NCBI RefSeq assembly: GCF_050003625.1
Contig: NC_134398.1
Coordinates: forward strand, 61,093,641 to 61,157,640
DNA: 64,000 bases
Source: Haematobia irritans
Taxonomy: Eukaryota; Arthropoda; Insecta; Diptera; Muscidae
Direction: 5' to 3'
Positions within the stretch are counted from its first letter, which is position 1. The number at the start of each line of letters is the position of its first letter. Shown here in pieces: positions 34,014-46,247 of this stretch. The notes beneath the pieces were generated by a model. It saw only the letters and a list, made by a program, of their open reading frames with translations. It was not told the origin of the DNA and made no database searches. A program made the position numbers and the translations under genes.

Positions 34014-36195
34014 TTACAATTTTAGCATTGGGGAAAATAATGTTTCAAATAATAGGACCGAAAGTTCGGGCATAGATAGCATATGATGAAAAAAGCTGAA
34101 AAATTTAAATTTGCTTCCTAGATTCAAGTACACAATACCCAAATTTAAAAGAGAGTTTGGTCTTAAAAATATTTCTATCCGCTTTTTTGGCTCGAAATCA
34201 ATAACAAAATTATTAGAGTAAAGACAAAATCTTTGGAACCGGGCGTGCTTTTTTTCAGTGTACCAAAGTTCAACGGGGTCGGATGAAATTTGCTCCTCCA
34301 AGAAATATAGGGATCGGTTTATATGGGTGTTACATATAATTAAGGACCATAACCAACCAATATTTGCATGGTTGTTAGAAAGTACATACCAAAAAAAAAA
34401 AAAAAAAAAACACTCAGGTCCGATTCCAAAGATGTTGTCTTTACCATAATAATTTTGGTATTGATTCTGAATAAAAGAAGCGGAGAAAGATACATGTAAT
34501 ACCCTTAACCCTTTTGAGTTTTGCGTACTTCATTCCAGGAAATAAATTTTAATTCATTAGTTTTTTCAGTTTTTTTCTTCAGGTGCTATCACAATCCTTT
34601 AAAAACGTGTTAGCGATAACTTACATTTTTAAATTCATGCACAACTTCAAGCAGAAACTATGCTACATATGTTTTAAGTAAAAACCGTCTTTAGAATAAA
34701 GTATTGAAAATCATTTCCTATTTTTGAACTTTTTTCTTGCTATGTAGTCAAGATACTAAAAGTCAATAAATTCAAAGACAATTTCAATAATCGTGAAGAA
34801 TTTTTCTGAATTAGTAAAGCCAAAAATTTTCTTTCATGTAAAGATGCGTAGTTTTAAGTCAAATCACTTAACTAAAAAGACAAAACGACTTCATTGAAAA
34901 GTTTTATCGACGGATCGAATAAAATTTGCTCCTTCAAGAAGTTTTTGAAGCCACATATGGGGTTGGTTTTTACATAAATAAAAATTACTTATGCCAAGAT
35001 TCAAGTTGATAGCTAGTTGATTCAGAAGTTGGAGTGACTTCAACAGACAGACGGATGGATAACATTATGGGTTCCATACTGAAAAAATAGCACGCCTTGG
35101 TCCAAAGATTTTGGCTTTACCCTAATGATTTTGGTATTGATTCCGAACCAAAGAAGCGGAGAATTGAAGTAAGGATTCTTCATTTAAATTTAAGTTTTTC
35201 GTACTTGATTCTAGATAGCAAATTTCAATCTATTCGTTTTTTCTCTTTTTTTTCTTCATGTACAATTAAAGTCCTTTAAAAACGTGTTAAAGACTAATTA
35301 AGTTTACAAATTAAGACTCCGCTTCAAGTAGAATTTATACTATGTTTCAAGTAAAACCGTCTTTAAAATAAAGTGTTGAAAAACATCTCCTCATCTCTAA
35401 ACGCTTTTTTGCTTTGTTACAAAGATGCAAAAATACAAGAAATTTAAAGGCAATGTCATTAATTTTGAAAGACAAGTTGACCTTAGTCAAACGAAATTTT
35501 CTTTCATATTAAGATACCCATTTTTAATTTGAATCACTTGATTATAAGGAAAAAAACGACTTTGTAGAAAAGTCCATCGTTTTTCGGACAAGGAAATAAA
35601 CTTTATGTCTGAGAAATGTGTCTTCTATGCTAAGCAAAAAATGTATTCGTATTTTAAAGATATGGACTCTTTGGCCTCACGACAATATTTTTTTCAGTGC
35701 AGCCTTCATTTTAAAGACTGCGCTTACTTTAAATTTCACTAAAGCCAATTTAACTTTATTTTAGTTCATTGATTTATTATGTTTGGAGAAAGTTTCCTTT
35801 ACTCTTATAATATTTTGCGTACGTTAGTTAAATGAACTAAAAAACGGGAAAAAATTATACACAAATGAAACATATTATTTCTTTAAATTTATAAATTTTA
35901 ATACAAATGTGACCATCTTGAACTTCGTATTGCACTAAAGACATTCTTGCAATTTTGAACTCCAATTTTTTTTTTCTACAAACTACAAAATTTTCTTTAA
36001 CAAGTGAAAAAAAAAATAATTATGTCTAATAAATTTGTACGAATTTGTTGAACAATTTTAACTAATTTTTGTGATATTGGCGTGATGTCAGCGTTTGTAA
36101 TACCGTTTAGTTAAACATTTCCAAAAAAAAATCCAAATTTTCTAAAATTAACCGAAATTTTTTCTTCCTGGTGGGTTCACTGCTTTTCAGAGTAT
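34014..36195. repeat. Mosaic of K, A and J elements
   Basis: In order: K (34014-34262, minus, ending TTTTTTTCAGTGTA); an A fragment (34263-34390); K (34391-34905, plus); an A fragment with ACAGACAGACGGATGG (34906-35077); K (35078-35697, plus, ACTGAAAAAATAGCACGCC to CGACAATATTTTTTTCAGTG); and J (35698-36195, minus, ending GGTGGGTTCACTG). The A pieces look like one copy split by K insertions. Nothing is coding. Confidence 0.65.
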
Positions 36196-36199
36196 AATT

Positions 36200-36585
36200 T
36201 GAATTTACACGATGAGAAAATAGGAAAAAGTCCATAAATTAAGTTTTTTTTCCAGTATCAAGTACACAAAGCCTTCATTTAAATGTTAATTTCTTCTTAA
36301 ATGTAGCATTAGTGCGAGGAATTATCACTCATCCTTAGCTTGCATCAATATCAAAGTCAATAAAGTAAAAGCAAACTTTTTGGATCTAAGTAAGCTGGAA
36401 AGGTGTGATCATCTTTTCAACCTAACCTAACTTAATATCAGACTGTTTTAACGATGACCGTCCGTCCCTCTGTCTATATATTGCAATCATAATGCAATAT
36501 TGTAATTATTCTTCAATCATCATAAAGTTTTTCATAAGTTACTTTTATGTCTTAATGTGTAAATATAAAGGAAAGTGAAAAAAAA
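36200..36585. other. Unclassified spacer with SINE-tail and GTCY traces
   Basis: CCTAACCTAACTTAA at about 36420 matches the SINE tail, and GACCGTCCGTCCCTCTGTC at about 36456 is a trace of an A/C/E-type core. No gene. Confidence 0.45.
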
Positions 36586-38238
36586 ACAAGTATATACGGC
36601 CGTAAGTTCGGCCAGGCCGAATCTTATGTACCCTCCACCATGGATTGCGTAGAAACTTCTACGAAAGACTGTCATCCACAATCGAAATACTTGGGTTGTG
36701 GTAATTTAAAACTTCTTAACATCGTTTTCTAAATTGTGAGTTAGTCCATACGTGGTATATATTAGACAAAAAAGTTATATATAGTTAAGTCTACAAATAA
36801 TTACGAATCGATATAAACTTTTTGCACGGTACGTAGACAGCCAGAATTGAAATATGGGGGTCGCTTATATGGGGCTATATACAATTATGAACTTGATATG
36901 GACCAATTTTTGTGTGATTGGAAATCGATTTATCTGAGGGATATGTATAACTATAGACCGATATGGACCTAGTTAGGCATGGCCATATACTAGCACACCA
37001 TATACTAGCACAATGTACCAAATTTCAACTCACTCGGATAAAATTTGCTCCTCCAAGAGGATCCAAAACTAAATCTCGGGATCGGTTTATATGGGGCTAT
37101 ATATGAATATGGACTGATATGGACCACTTTTGGCATGGTTGTTAAATATCATATACGATCACCACGTACCAAATTTCAAGCAGATCGGATGAATTTTGCT
37201 TCTCCAAAAGGCACCGGAGGTCAAATATGGGGATTGGTTTATATGGGAGCTATATATAATTATGGGCTGATAGGAACCAATTCCTGCATGGTTGTTGGAT
37301 ACCATATACTAACATCACGTACCAAATTTCAACCGAATGGGAAGAATTTTGCTCTTCCAAGGGGCTCTGGAGGTCAAATCTGGGGATCGGTTTATATGGG
37401 GCCTATATATAATTATGGGCCGATTTCAACCAATTTTTGCATGGGAGTTTGAGGCTATATATTAATACCACGTACCAAATTTCAACTGAATCAGATGAAT
37501 TTTGGTCTTCCAAGAGGCTCCAGAGGTCAAATCTGGTGGTCGGTTTATATGGGGGCTTTATATAATTATGGACCGATGTTGACCAATTTTTGCATGGTTG
37601 TTAGAGACCATATACTAACACCATGTACCAAATTTCAGCCGGATCGGATGAAATTTGCTTCTCTTAGAGGCCTCGCAAGCCAAATCGGGGGATCGGTTTA
37701 TATGGGGTCTATATATAATTATGGACCGATGTGGACCAATTTTTGCATGGTTGTTAGAGACCATATACTAACACCATGTACCAAATTTCAGCCGGATCGG
37801 ATGAAATTTGCTTCTCTTAGAGGCCTCGCAGGCCAAATCGGGGGATCGGTTTATATGGGGGCTATATATAATTATGGACCGATGTGGACCAATTTTTGCA
37901 TGGTTGTTAGAGACCATATACTAACACCATGTACCAAATTTCAGCCGGATCCGTTTATATGGGGGCTATACGTAAAAGTGGACCGATATGGCCCATTTGC
38001 AATACCATCCGACCTACATCAATAACAACTACTTGTGCCAAGTTTCAAGTCGATAGCTTGTTTCGTTCGGAAGTTAGCGTGATTTCAACAGACGGACGGA
38101 CATGCTCAGATCGACTCAGAATTTCACCACGACCCAGAATATATATACTTTATGGGGTCTTAGAGCAATATTTCGATGTGTTACAAACGGAATGACAAAG
38201 TTAATATACCCCCCATCCTATGGTGGAGGGTATAAAAA
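36586..38238 (+). mobile_element. Family A element, copy 4 (best preserved)
   Basis: Complete order from ACAAGTATATACGGCCGTAA and TACCCTCCACCATGGATTGC to CATCCTATGGTGGAGGGTAT. It lacks the 29-bp satellite. It carries at least six tandem units; the last ones start at 37699 and 37852, exactly 153 bp apart and nearly identical, pointing to recent unit duplication. The plus strand is open for 135 and 176 codons across them. A C element follows within about 12 bp. Confidence 0.85.
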
Positions 38239-38937
38239 TCTTTCATATTAAAAACAAGTAAGGAAAGTCTAAAGTCGGGCGGGGCCGACTATATTATACC
38301 CTGCACCACTTTGTAGATCTAGATTTTCGATACCATATCACATCCGTCGAATGTGTTGGGTGCTATATACAGAATTTGATAGACTTCTACAAAATCTATA
38401 GACTCAAAATTTAAGTCGGCTAATGCACTAGAGTGGAACACAATGTTAGTAAAAAAATATGGAAAACATTTAAATCTGAAGCAATTTTAAGGAAACTTCG
38501 CAAAAGTTTATTTATGATTTATCGCTCGATATATATGTATTAGAAGTTTAGGAAAATAAGAGTCATTTTTACAACTTTTCGACTAAGCAGTGGCGATTTT
38601 ACAAGGAAAATGTTGGTACACGCAAAAAAATAATTCTTTCCTCCCAAACGAAATTTTAGACAAACAAAGTTCGTTTCTCATTTGCTTTTCGCTGTAAGGA
38701 AGTGTATTTGGAAGAAAAGTATATACTTTTTGTGATAAACGTTTATTCTTTTCTAGGATGTAAAAACAATTTCATAAAGACAAACTCAAAAAAAAAAATC
38801 ATTATTTTCTTTCTAATTGCATTTTCCTTCATATCGTTCTCACATCCACGAGGTTTTTTAGTTCTTAACACCTTTTCCTGTAATACCAACAATATAGAAG
38901 AAATTATACGATTTTATAAATTTTTTAAATTTTTTTA

Positions 38938-39010
38938 CCTTTCGCCTGGACGGAGAATCGAACCGCGGACCATGCACTTTGTAAGCCAACACACTAACCA
39001 CTGAGCTATG
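38938..39010 (-). ncRNA. tRNA-like Pol III module, left
   Basis: Counterpart of 33200-33274: A box TAGCTCAGTGG and B box GGTTCGATTCTCC on the minus strand, close to consensus. Confidence 0.6.
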
Positions 39011-39127
39011 TACCAGTTATGGTCATCAATAGATAATTATCCATATAAGTTATATTTATATAGCATAGCTTGCGGCGCCCACGAACCGAATAAACAAAGT
39101 TTATTTAACAGAAACAAAAATTAAGTT

Positions 39128-39214
39128 TGGCACCGTGGAGCTGTGGTTGCTACGTCCGACTTGCATGCCAAGGGTCGTGGGTTCGATCCCTGCTTCGACC
39201 AAAGTTTTTTTTTT
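39128..39214 (+). ncRNA. tRNA-like Pol III module, right
   Basis: GTGGAGCTGTGGTTGCTACG (A box) and GGGTTCGATCCC (perfect B box) are followed by a T run starting at 39205. It matches the right module of copy 1 apart from a few bases. Confidence 0.65.
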
Positions 39215-40135
39215 TGTTGTTTTTTTACATATGTTCCCGATATGTTCGGAAGATTCCGAAAAAATGTCAACATTACATTGTAGTATATAAAATTTTGAAC
39301 TGTAAAATGTGTCTTATTAAAGACCTAAAGTCAGAAAAGAACAGTGTTTGATATAAACGAAATGGACTGTGTTGTTGTTTCAAAAATAACTTTTTTTTAT
39401 TGAAAAAATAAAAATTTTGTAACAAACGATTTTTTTGGTGATAAAAGTTTAAAATTTTCGAAGCAATTCAAAAAACTCTAACAAAAGAAAAACGTTTTCG
39501 GTACACGCTTTCCAAACGTTTTTTTCTTTGCGTGTATTTTGACCATTTTTGTCGAAATCGTAAAAACATATGGGAGCTATATCGAAATCTGAACCGATTT
39601 CAACCAAATTTGGCACGCATAGCTACAATGCTAATTCTACTCCCTTTGCAAAATTTCAATTAAATCGGAGTAAAAGATTGGCCACTGTGGTCATATGAGT
39701 GTAAATCGGGCGAAAGATATATATGGGAGCTATATCTAAATCTGAACCGATTTCAATAAAATTTGGCACAATTGACTCTAGTGCTAATTGTTCTTCTTGT
39801 GCAAAATTGTAAGCAAATTAGGGTAAAACTCTGGCTTCTGGGGAAATATATATATGAGCTATATCTAAATCTGAACCGATTTCTTCCAAAATCAATAGGG
39901 TTCTATTCTGAGTCAAAACACATACTTGTGTCAAATTTGAAGTCGATTGGACTAAAACTGCGACCTAGACTTTGATTACAAAAATGTGTTCACGGACAGA
40001 CGGACATGGCTATATCGACTCAGGAGCCCACCCTGAGCATTTTTGCCAAATACACCATGTGTCTATCTCGTCTCCTTCTGGGTGTTGCAAACATATGCAC
40101 TAACTTATAATACCCTGTTCCACAGTGTAGCGCAT

Positions 40136-41573
40136 TCACAACTTACCATTCACAACTGATTATAGAGACACCAAATTTATCACCGCACCGACTAAGATGA
40201 TCTTCGTTTTCATAAATAAAACTAAAAATAAACTTTTTCATTTTTTTTTGTCTGTAAGTTTTACGAAAAGATTGTGGACTTTACACATTGTTTTTCTTTC
40301 CATTATGTTTACGTTTTCAATACTCTTTTTAGACTTTTATTATTAAAATTATTAATTTTTTCTAAAACTTACTAACAATGTAAGAAAAATAAAAAGAAAA
40401 TAATAAAAATTATAACAACCCATGTACATTGTATATAATCAAATTTTCTGTAACATGTTAAAGGGTACATCATGTTGATGTTGTTTTGTACTATACTAAA
40501 TCCAAAAAAAAAAGAAAGCAAAAAAAAAAGGATTTTCCTATTTAATACACAAATCCAAAAGAACCTTTTGAACTTTAACAACATGAACCCTGGTCCTGGT
40601 CACCGTTGTTGTCTTCATCTATTCCTCAGTCACCTCTGTGTGGGAATAATATTGGATTTTTCATCTATTGTGGGATGTTTCATGTCTTTTGGGATAATTT
40701 CAAGGCAATATAGAGAGATATAGAGGATGAAAGTTGACAAACAGTTTGGTATGCGGAGAGCACAGGTCAAATTTCCATTATAAAAAGGCATTGTAAGCAT
40801 TGTCCTTATTGGTATTTTGTATAAGGTAAATTGTGCATAAATTTACTATCTGAACATAATACATATTTGTTTCATAATGGATTTGTTGAGAAGGAAAGGA
40901 AAGACTTGAAAGATCTCCGTTTAGTCAGTAACAAACAACTAAGGATGACCCAAGGAAAGCTTCAATTTTCATCTTCTCTACAAGAAGCTCTATTATGTTG
41001 CTTCCTCTTCTTCGTAATTTTCAAATGTGGTCATAGAATAAAAGGGATAAATATTGATAATAAAAAAAGAAAATATATTATTGTTTCGACTATTTCAATC
41101 CAATTAAATGATATTTTGTATTTGCTTCAATTATATTCTCTGTCGGTTTTTGATCAAGAAGATTGTGTTGGAAAGAAATGTAAACGAGTCAAATGGAATA
41201 TATTAAAATATTTTATTTAAATGCAAATTGAAGTTAGCTGTAAAGGCTTATGGGCATTTGCTGTATAGAATGTGATTGTAATGCGTATATTAGGCAATAT
41301 TGGATTGTTCGATATATTTATTATAGATAAATCGCTCGATTTTACCAAGCTTTGTATATTTCAATATAAAATGTACTTGTGGATATTTTATTTTTACTAA
41401 AGAAAGAGCACACAAAAAATCAAATATGAATTTGTATACAAATGTAGAAATTGTTTTATAATGTATGAACTTTTCCATAAATTGTTTGAACATTTATTAT
41501 TTCAATAAATAATTATTTTTAATTTTTGTTACTTCTTCATAAAACATATTTCATCGGTAAATACTTGTGTCTT
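40136..41573. other. Unique DNA, no confirmed gene
   Basis: The open stretches at 40472-40723 and 40831-41220 (plus) are AT-codon rich, lack recognisable motifs, and start without clear context. I treat them as chance. Confidence 0.4.
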
Positions 41574-42612
41574 TATACCCTTCACCACTACTGTGGTACA
41601 GGGTATAATAAGTTTGTGCATTTGTATGTAACGCCAAGAAGGAAAAGTCTGAGACCCATCGTTTAGTATACCGATCGTCTTAGAATTAAATTCTGAGTCG
41701 ATTTAGCGATGTCCGTCTGTCTGTCTGTCTGTCTGTTGATGTATTTTTGTGTGCAAAGTACAGCTCGCCGTTTTAGTCCGATTGTCCTAAAATTTGGTAT
41801 AGGATCCTGTTTCGGCTCAAAGACGACCCCTATTGATTTTCGAAAAAATCGGTTCAGATTTAGATATAGCTGCCATATATATTTTTCACCGATCTGGTTA
41901 TAATAGGCGTGTATATAAACCGATCTTCCTCAAATTCCGTACATCCGAATATTTTATGAGTCTCGAAAAACTTGCAAAATATCAGCCAAATCGATTCAAA
42001 TTTAGATATAGCTCCCATATATAGCTTTCGCCCGATTTACACTCATTTGCCTACAGAGGCCAATTTTTTGCTCCGATTTAGTTGAAATTTTGCACAGGGA
42101 GTATAATTAGCATTGTAGCTATGCGTGCCAAATTTGGTTGAAATCGGTTCAGATTTAGGTATAGCTCCCATATATAGCTTTCGCCCGATTTACACTCATA
42201 TGACCACAGAGGCCAATTTTTACTCCGATTTAGTTGAAATTTTGCACAGGGAGTATAATTAGCATTGTAGCTATGCGTGCCAAATTTGGTTGAAATCGGT
42301 TCAGATTTAGATATATCTCCCATATATAGCTTTCGCCCGATTTACACTCATATGACAGCAGAGGCCAATTTTTAACTCCGATTTAGTTGAAATTTTGCAC
42401 AGGGAGTAGAATTAGCATTGTAGCTATGCGTGCAAAATTTGGTTGACATCGGTTCAGATTTAGATTTAGCTCCCACTGCTTAGTCGAAAAGTTATAAAAA
42501 TGAGTCTAATTTTCCTAAACTTCTAATACATATATATCGAGCGATAAATCATAAATAAACTTTTGCGAAGTTTCCTTAAAATTGCTTCAGATTTAAATGT
42601 TTCCCATATTTA
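41574..42612 (-). mobile_element. Family C element, tandem copy one
   Basis: Starts TATACCCTTCACCACTACTG, then GTCCGTCTGTCTGTCTGTC and units with landmarks at 41863, 42005, 42158, 42310 and 42463 (spacings 142, 153, 152, 153). It ends in the 5' part of the family (TATATCGAGCGATAAATCAT) without the terminal palindrome and abuts another C copy. Confidence 0.8.
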
Positions 42613-44962
42613 TACCCTTCACCACTACTGTTGTACAGGGTATAATAAGTTTGTGCATTTGTATGTAACGACAAGAAATAGTGGTAATAGACCCATCTTT
42701 TAGTATACCGATCGGCTTAGAATTCAATTCTGAGTCGATTTAACGATGTCCGTCTGTCTGTCCGTCCGTCCGTCTGTTTGTATATGTAATTTTGTGCACA
42801 AAGTACAGCTCGCAATTTAAGTCCGATTGTCCTCAAATTTGGCATAGGACCGTTTCTTGGGACAGAGACAATCGCTATTGGTTTTGGAAAAAATCGGTTC
42901 AGATTTAGATATAGCTGCCATATATATTTATCCCCGATTTGGTCATAGTTATCGTGTTTACCAACCGATTATCGTGAAATACCTTACATCCAAATATTTT
43001 ATGAATCTCGAAAATCTTGCAAAATATCAGCCAAATCGGTTCAGATTTAGATATAGCTCCCATATATATCTTTCGTCCGATTTAGACTCATATGACCACA
43101 GAGGCCAAAGTTTACTATCGATCTTCGTGAAATTTTGCACAGATGGTAGAATTGACATTCTACCAATGCTTGGTAAATTTGATTGAAATCGGTTCAAATT
43201 TAGATATAGCTCCCATATATATCTTTCGTCCGATTTGAACTTATATGGCCACAAAAGCCAGAGTTTTGCCGTGATTTGCTTCAAATTTTGCACAGGGGGT
43301 ACGTTTAATAGTATCGTTAAGTGTATCAAATTTTGTTAATATCGGTTCAGATTTAGATATAGCTCACATATATATCTTTCACCCGATTTGGACTTATATG
43401 GTCTCAAAAGCCAGAGTTTTGCCCTGGCTTACTTCAAATTTTGCACAAGCGGTACTTTTAATGATACTATTGTATGTGCCAAATATGGTCAAAATCGAGT
43501 CAGATTTATATATAGCTTCCATATATATCGTTCGTCCGATTTGAACTTATATGGCTTCAAAATCCAGGGTTTTGCCGTGATTTGCTTCAAATTTCGCACA
43601 AGGAGTACGTTTAGTAGTATTAGTAATTGTACCAAATTTGGTTGAAATCGGTTCAGATTTAGATATGGCTCCCATATATATCTTCCGTCCGATTTGCACT
43701 CATATGACCAGCGGGGCCAAAGTTATACTCCCATTTACGTGAAATTTCGCATAGATAGCAGAATTATTATTCTAACTATACATGTCAAATTTTGTCAAAA
43801 TCGGTTCAGATTATATAGCTTTTAGAAGTAGGTATAGCTTGTACACGCTCACAAAAAATCGCTTCTGTAACATATACTCCCAAACATATTTTGCTTCAAG
43901 CATATACATTTTTGGCTATTGCCCAAACATTTATATGTTTGATCTCTTCCAATATATAATATGTTTGAAAGCATATTGGTCTAAACAATATATGTTTGGG
44001 TAGTCAATTTCTAAACATTTTGTATTTTTGCATCCAAATTCAATAATGTTGTCTTCCAAAAAACAATATGTTATTATGTGAACATATAATATGTTTGGAA
44101 GCATTTTGCACCCAAAAACATTATATGCTTAAAAAAAAATCTCCCAAACAATATTGTGCTCAAAATTTTATCTATTTATTTATATATTTACAATCATAAT
44201 GAATTATGAAAATAAACAGGTAATATAGGTGCTAACAACATAGGTTTTCGACCTGAATGCTCAAAATTTTGTTTCTGCCCAATTGTACATTCCCCCACAT
44301 CTTTCTCACTTCCACGAGATTTTTTAGTTCTTAGCACCTTTTTCTGTAATACAAACATTGTAGAAGATATTATTCAATTGTATGATTTTTTTTTTTATTT
44401 TAATTTTACCTTTTGCCGGACGGGGATTCGCACAGCGGACCACACAGTTTGTAAGGATCAAAGAAGTAGCTGATCAATTGCCCAAGGAAAAATAAAATGT
44501 TAATTTTGTAATAACAAGCAACAACCACCAACTTAATTCAATATCGCTCCCTGTTAAATAGCGCTCCAAGCTACTAAACACATATATGTTTATAGGCTAT
44601 TTCTAAAGTAATATATGTTTGCATCCAAGCATATTATATTTACAAACATTTTATGTCCCAAACATAATATGTTCTAACATATTAACATATATGTCCCAAA
44701 CATGTTATGCTAGTTTATGAACATTATATGCTTGCACTCAAAAATATTGTGTTTAAAAATTTGTGTTCCAAACATATAATGTTTATAGCCAAACATATGA
44801 AAAACAGTCTTTTTCATCCGTGTAGAAGTAAAAAAATTGTCTCCTTTATATAGCTTCCAGCAAATGTGAAGTAGTTGAGATGGTAACACAAATTTGGCCG
44901 ACATAGTGGTGAAGGGTATAATATAGTCGGCCCCGCCTGACTTTAGACTTTACTTACTTGTT
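42613..44962 (-). mobile_element. Family C element, tandem copy two, with I insertion
   Basis: Starts TATACCCTTCACCACTACTG. Unit landmarks fall at 43050, 43203, 43356, 43509 and 43662, five in a row at exactly 153 bp. It ends at GTGGTGAAGGGTATAATATA, GTCGGCCCCGCCTGAC and TTACTTACTTGTT. A family I element interrupts it at 43844-44822. Confidence 0.85.
43844..44822. mobile_element. Family I MITE, copy 2 (TA target site)
   Basis: Near-identical to 3179-4137 over almost its whole length, with a roughly 20-bp length difference near 44690. TA lies on both sides (43842-43843, 44823-44824). The insertion into a C element makes it younger than that C copy. Confidence 0.9.
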
Positions 44963-45002
44963 AAATTGTAAGTTTGTCCATACGTGGTATATATTAGACA
45001 TA

Positions 45003-45235
45003 AAGGGTGATACGGTCAAAATTTGGTCAATATAAACTTGACGTATTTCTTTCAATTTTGCATTTAAAAAACCTGAACACCCCTCATTTTGAAGGTGTGT
45101 GTGTATGTAGAATGGTGCTCCTATTTTGATTTTGGAATTCACTCTTCAGTTGTCAAAATGCCGTCCAAGCAAGAAGAGCAGCGTATCAAAATTTTGCTCG
45201 CGCATCGCGAAAATCCGAGCTACTCGTTTAATCTT
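45003..45235 (+). mobile_element. Mariner/Tc1-type element, 5' fragment
   Basis: Starts AAGGGTGATACGGTCAAAAT just after a TA, in a piece of family A. This is the terminal repeat of a widespread fly and mosquito mariner-type element as I remember it. Only the 5' leader and first 23 or so codons remain. Confidence 0.85.
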
Positions 45236-45253
45236 AAAATGTTTAAATGTTAA
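45158..45253 (+). pseudogene. Mariner-type transposase N-terminus (truncated)
   Basis: ATG at 45158 opens MPSKQEEQRIKILLAHRENP, the start of the helix-turn-helix DNA-binding domain of this transposase family. Similarity ends after about 23 codons at SYS, and a stop comes after 31 codons. The rest of the domain and the DDE/D catalytic region are absent, so the product would be inert. Confidence 0.85.
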
Positions 45254-45433
45254 AAAATGTTTTGGAAAAGGATATTCAAATGTATGAAGGTTTGGTTGAT
45301 GATTACCTTGGACTAAGTTTGTAAAATCGGGTGGTACATATATATGGGAGTTATGTCTAAATCTGGACCGATTTTCTTAATTTTCTGCAGATTTAGCTGA
45401 TACTATAGAATATTAATTTGTACATCAGAAAAA

Positions 45434-45935
45434 GGTGAACCCACCATGAAAGAAAATATATTTTTATAATAGACAATTTTAACTAAAATATTTAAGTTAT
45501 AGCACATAATACAAATATGTTAATAATGTTTGTCAAATTGAAGAAAATCTATTAAAAAGTAATATTTTTTCCTGTTGTTTAATAAAATTTCATATTTTGG
45601 TAAAAAAAATTGGAATTAAAAATTGTCGAAGTGTCTTTATTGCTATATGAAATTCTAGACAGACACGATTTAAGTAAAATTTACTCATTTGAGAAACTTA
45701 TGAACTCAGTTTCAACAAACTTCACCCATTTTAGGAAACTATGAACTATTTTCATATTTTGTAAAATTGTGTACTTCATTTGTATAAAACTTTTTTTTTA
45801 TCATTTTTAGTTCACGTCATTAAAGTAAGCAAAAAATAAATAAATTACATTCAGAAAAACTTAATTTTACTTAAATTAAAAAAAGATATAAAGGTAAATC
45901 TGGTATAAAAATTCCGTTTTCTTTTTTTAGGGTAC
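45434..45935 (+). mobile_element. Family J MITE, copy 3
   Basis: Starts CAGAAAAAGGTGAACCCACC and ends near TTTTCTTTTTTTAGGGTA. The interior matches 10935-11451 (ATGAACTATTTTC, TTTTTAGTTCA). Non-coding. Confidence 0.65.
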
Positions 45936-46247
45936 CAGCTTTGAGCAAGATCGGTTAATAAATAAGTGTACTATGGCCAAATTTGGGTAAATCGGGCAAT
46001 TCATATATATTGGATCTATATCTAAATCTGAACCGATTTCTATGAGTTTTTGCTTAACTTATACCATAGAAGGTTACCCTGTGCGAAATTTGAGTGAGAT
46101 AGGTCAACAAATAACAAATAAATTACGGCCAAATTTTGGAAAATCACAGATGCATATATATGGGATCTATATCTAAATCTGGACCGATTTCGATGAAATA
46201 TTGCATGCTTAAAGGGTAGTAAATTAACTACGTTATGCTAACTTGCA

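Larger units (their letters stand above)
38619..39534. mobile_element. Family H TIR element, copy 2 (empty site known)
   Basis: A 916-bp element CACGCAAAAAAATAATTC...TTTTTTTCTTTGCGTG with TA at 38617-38618 and 39535-39536. The uninterrupted C copy at about 1730 has a single TA at this point, proving a TA duplication on insertion. It carries the same two divergent tRNA-like modules as copy 1. Confidence 0.9.
38251..40135 (+). mobile_element. Family C element interrupted by H
   Basis: Starts AACAAGTAAGGAAAGTCTAA with a GGGCGGGGCCGAC palindrome. It is cut at 38618 by an H element and resumes at 39535 with TATTTTGACCATTT, exactly the sequence seen uninterrupted in the copy at about 1730. It ends near CCACAGTGTAGCGCA without the final GGGTATAAAA. 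Confidence 0.85.

Noticed and set aside
40831..41220. 129-codon plus-strand open stretch
   Set aside because: Begins at GTG, AT-driven codons, no motif or splice context; best explained as chance.
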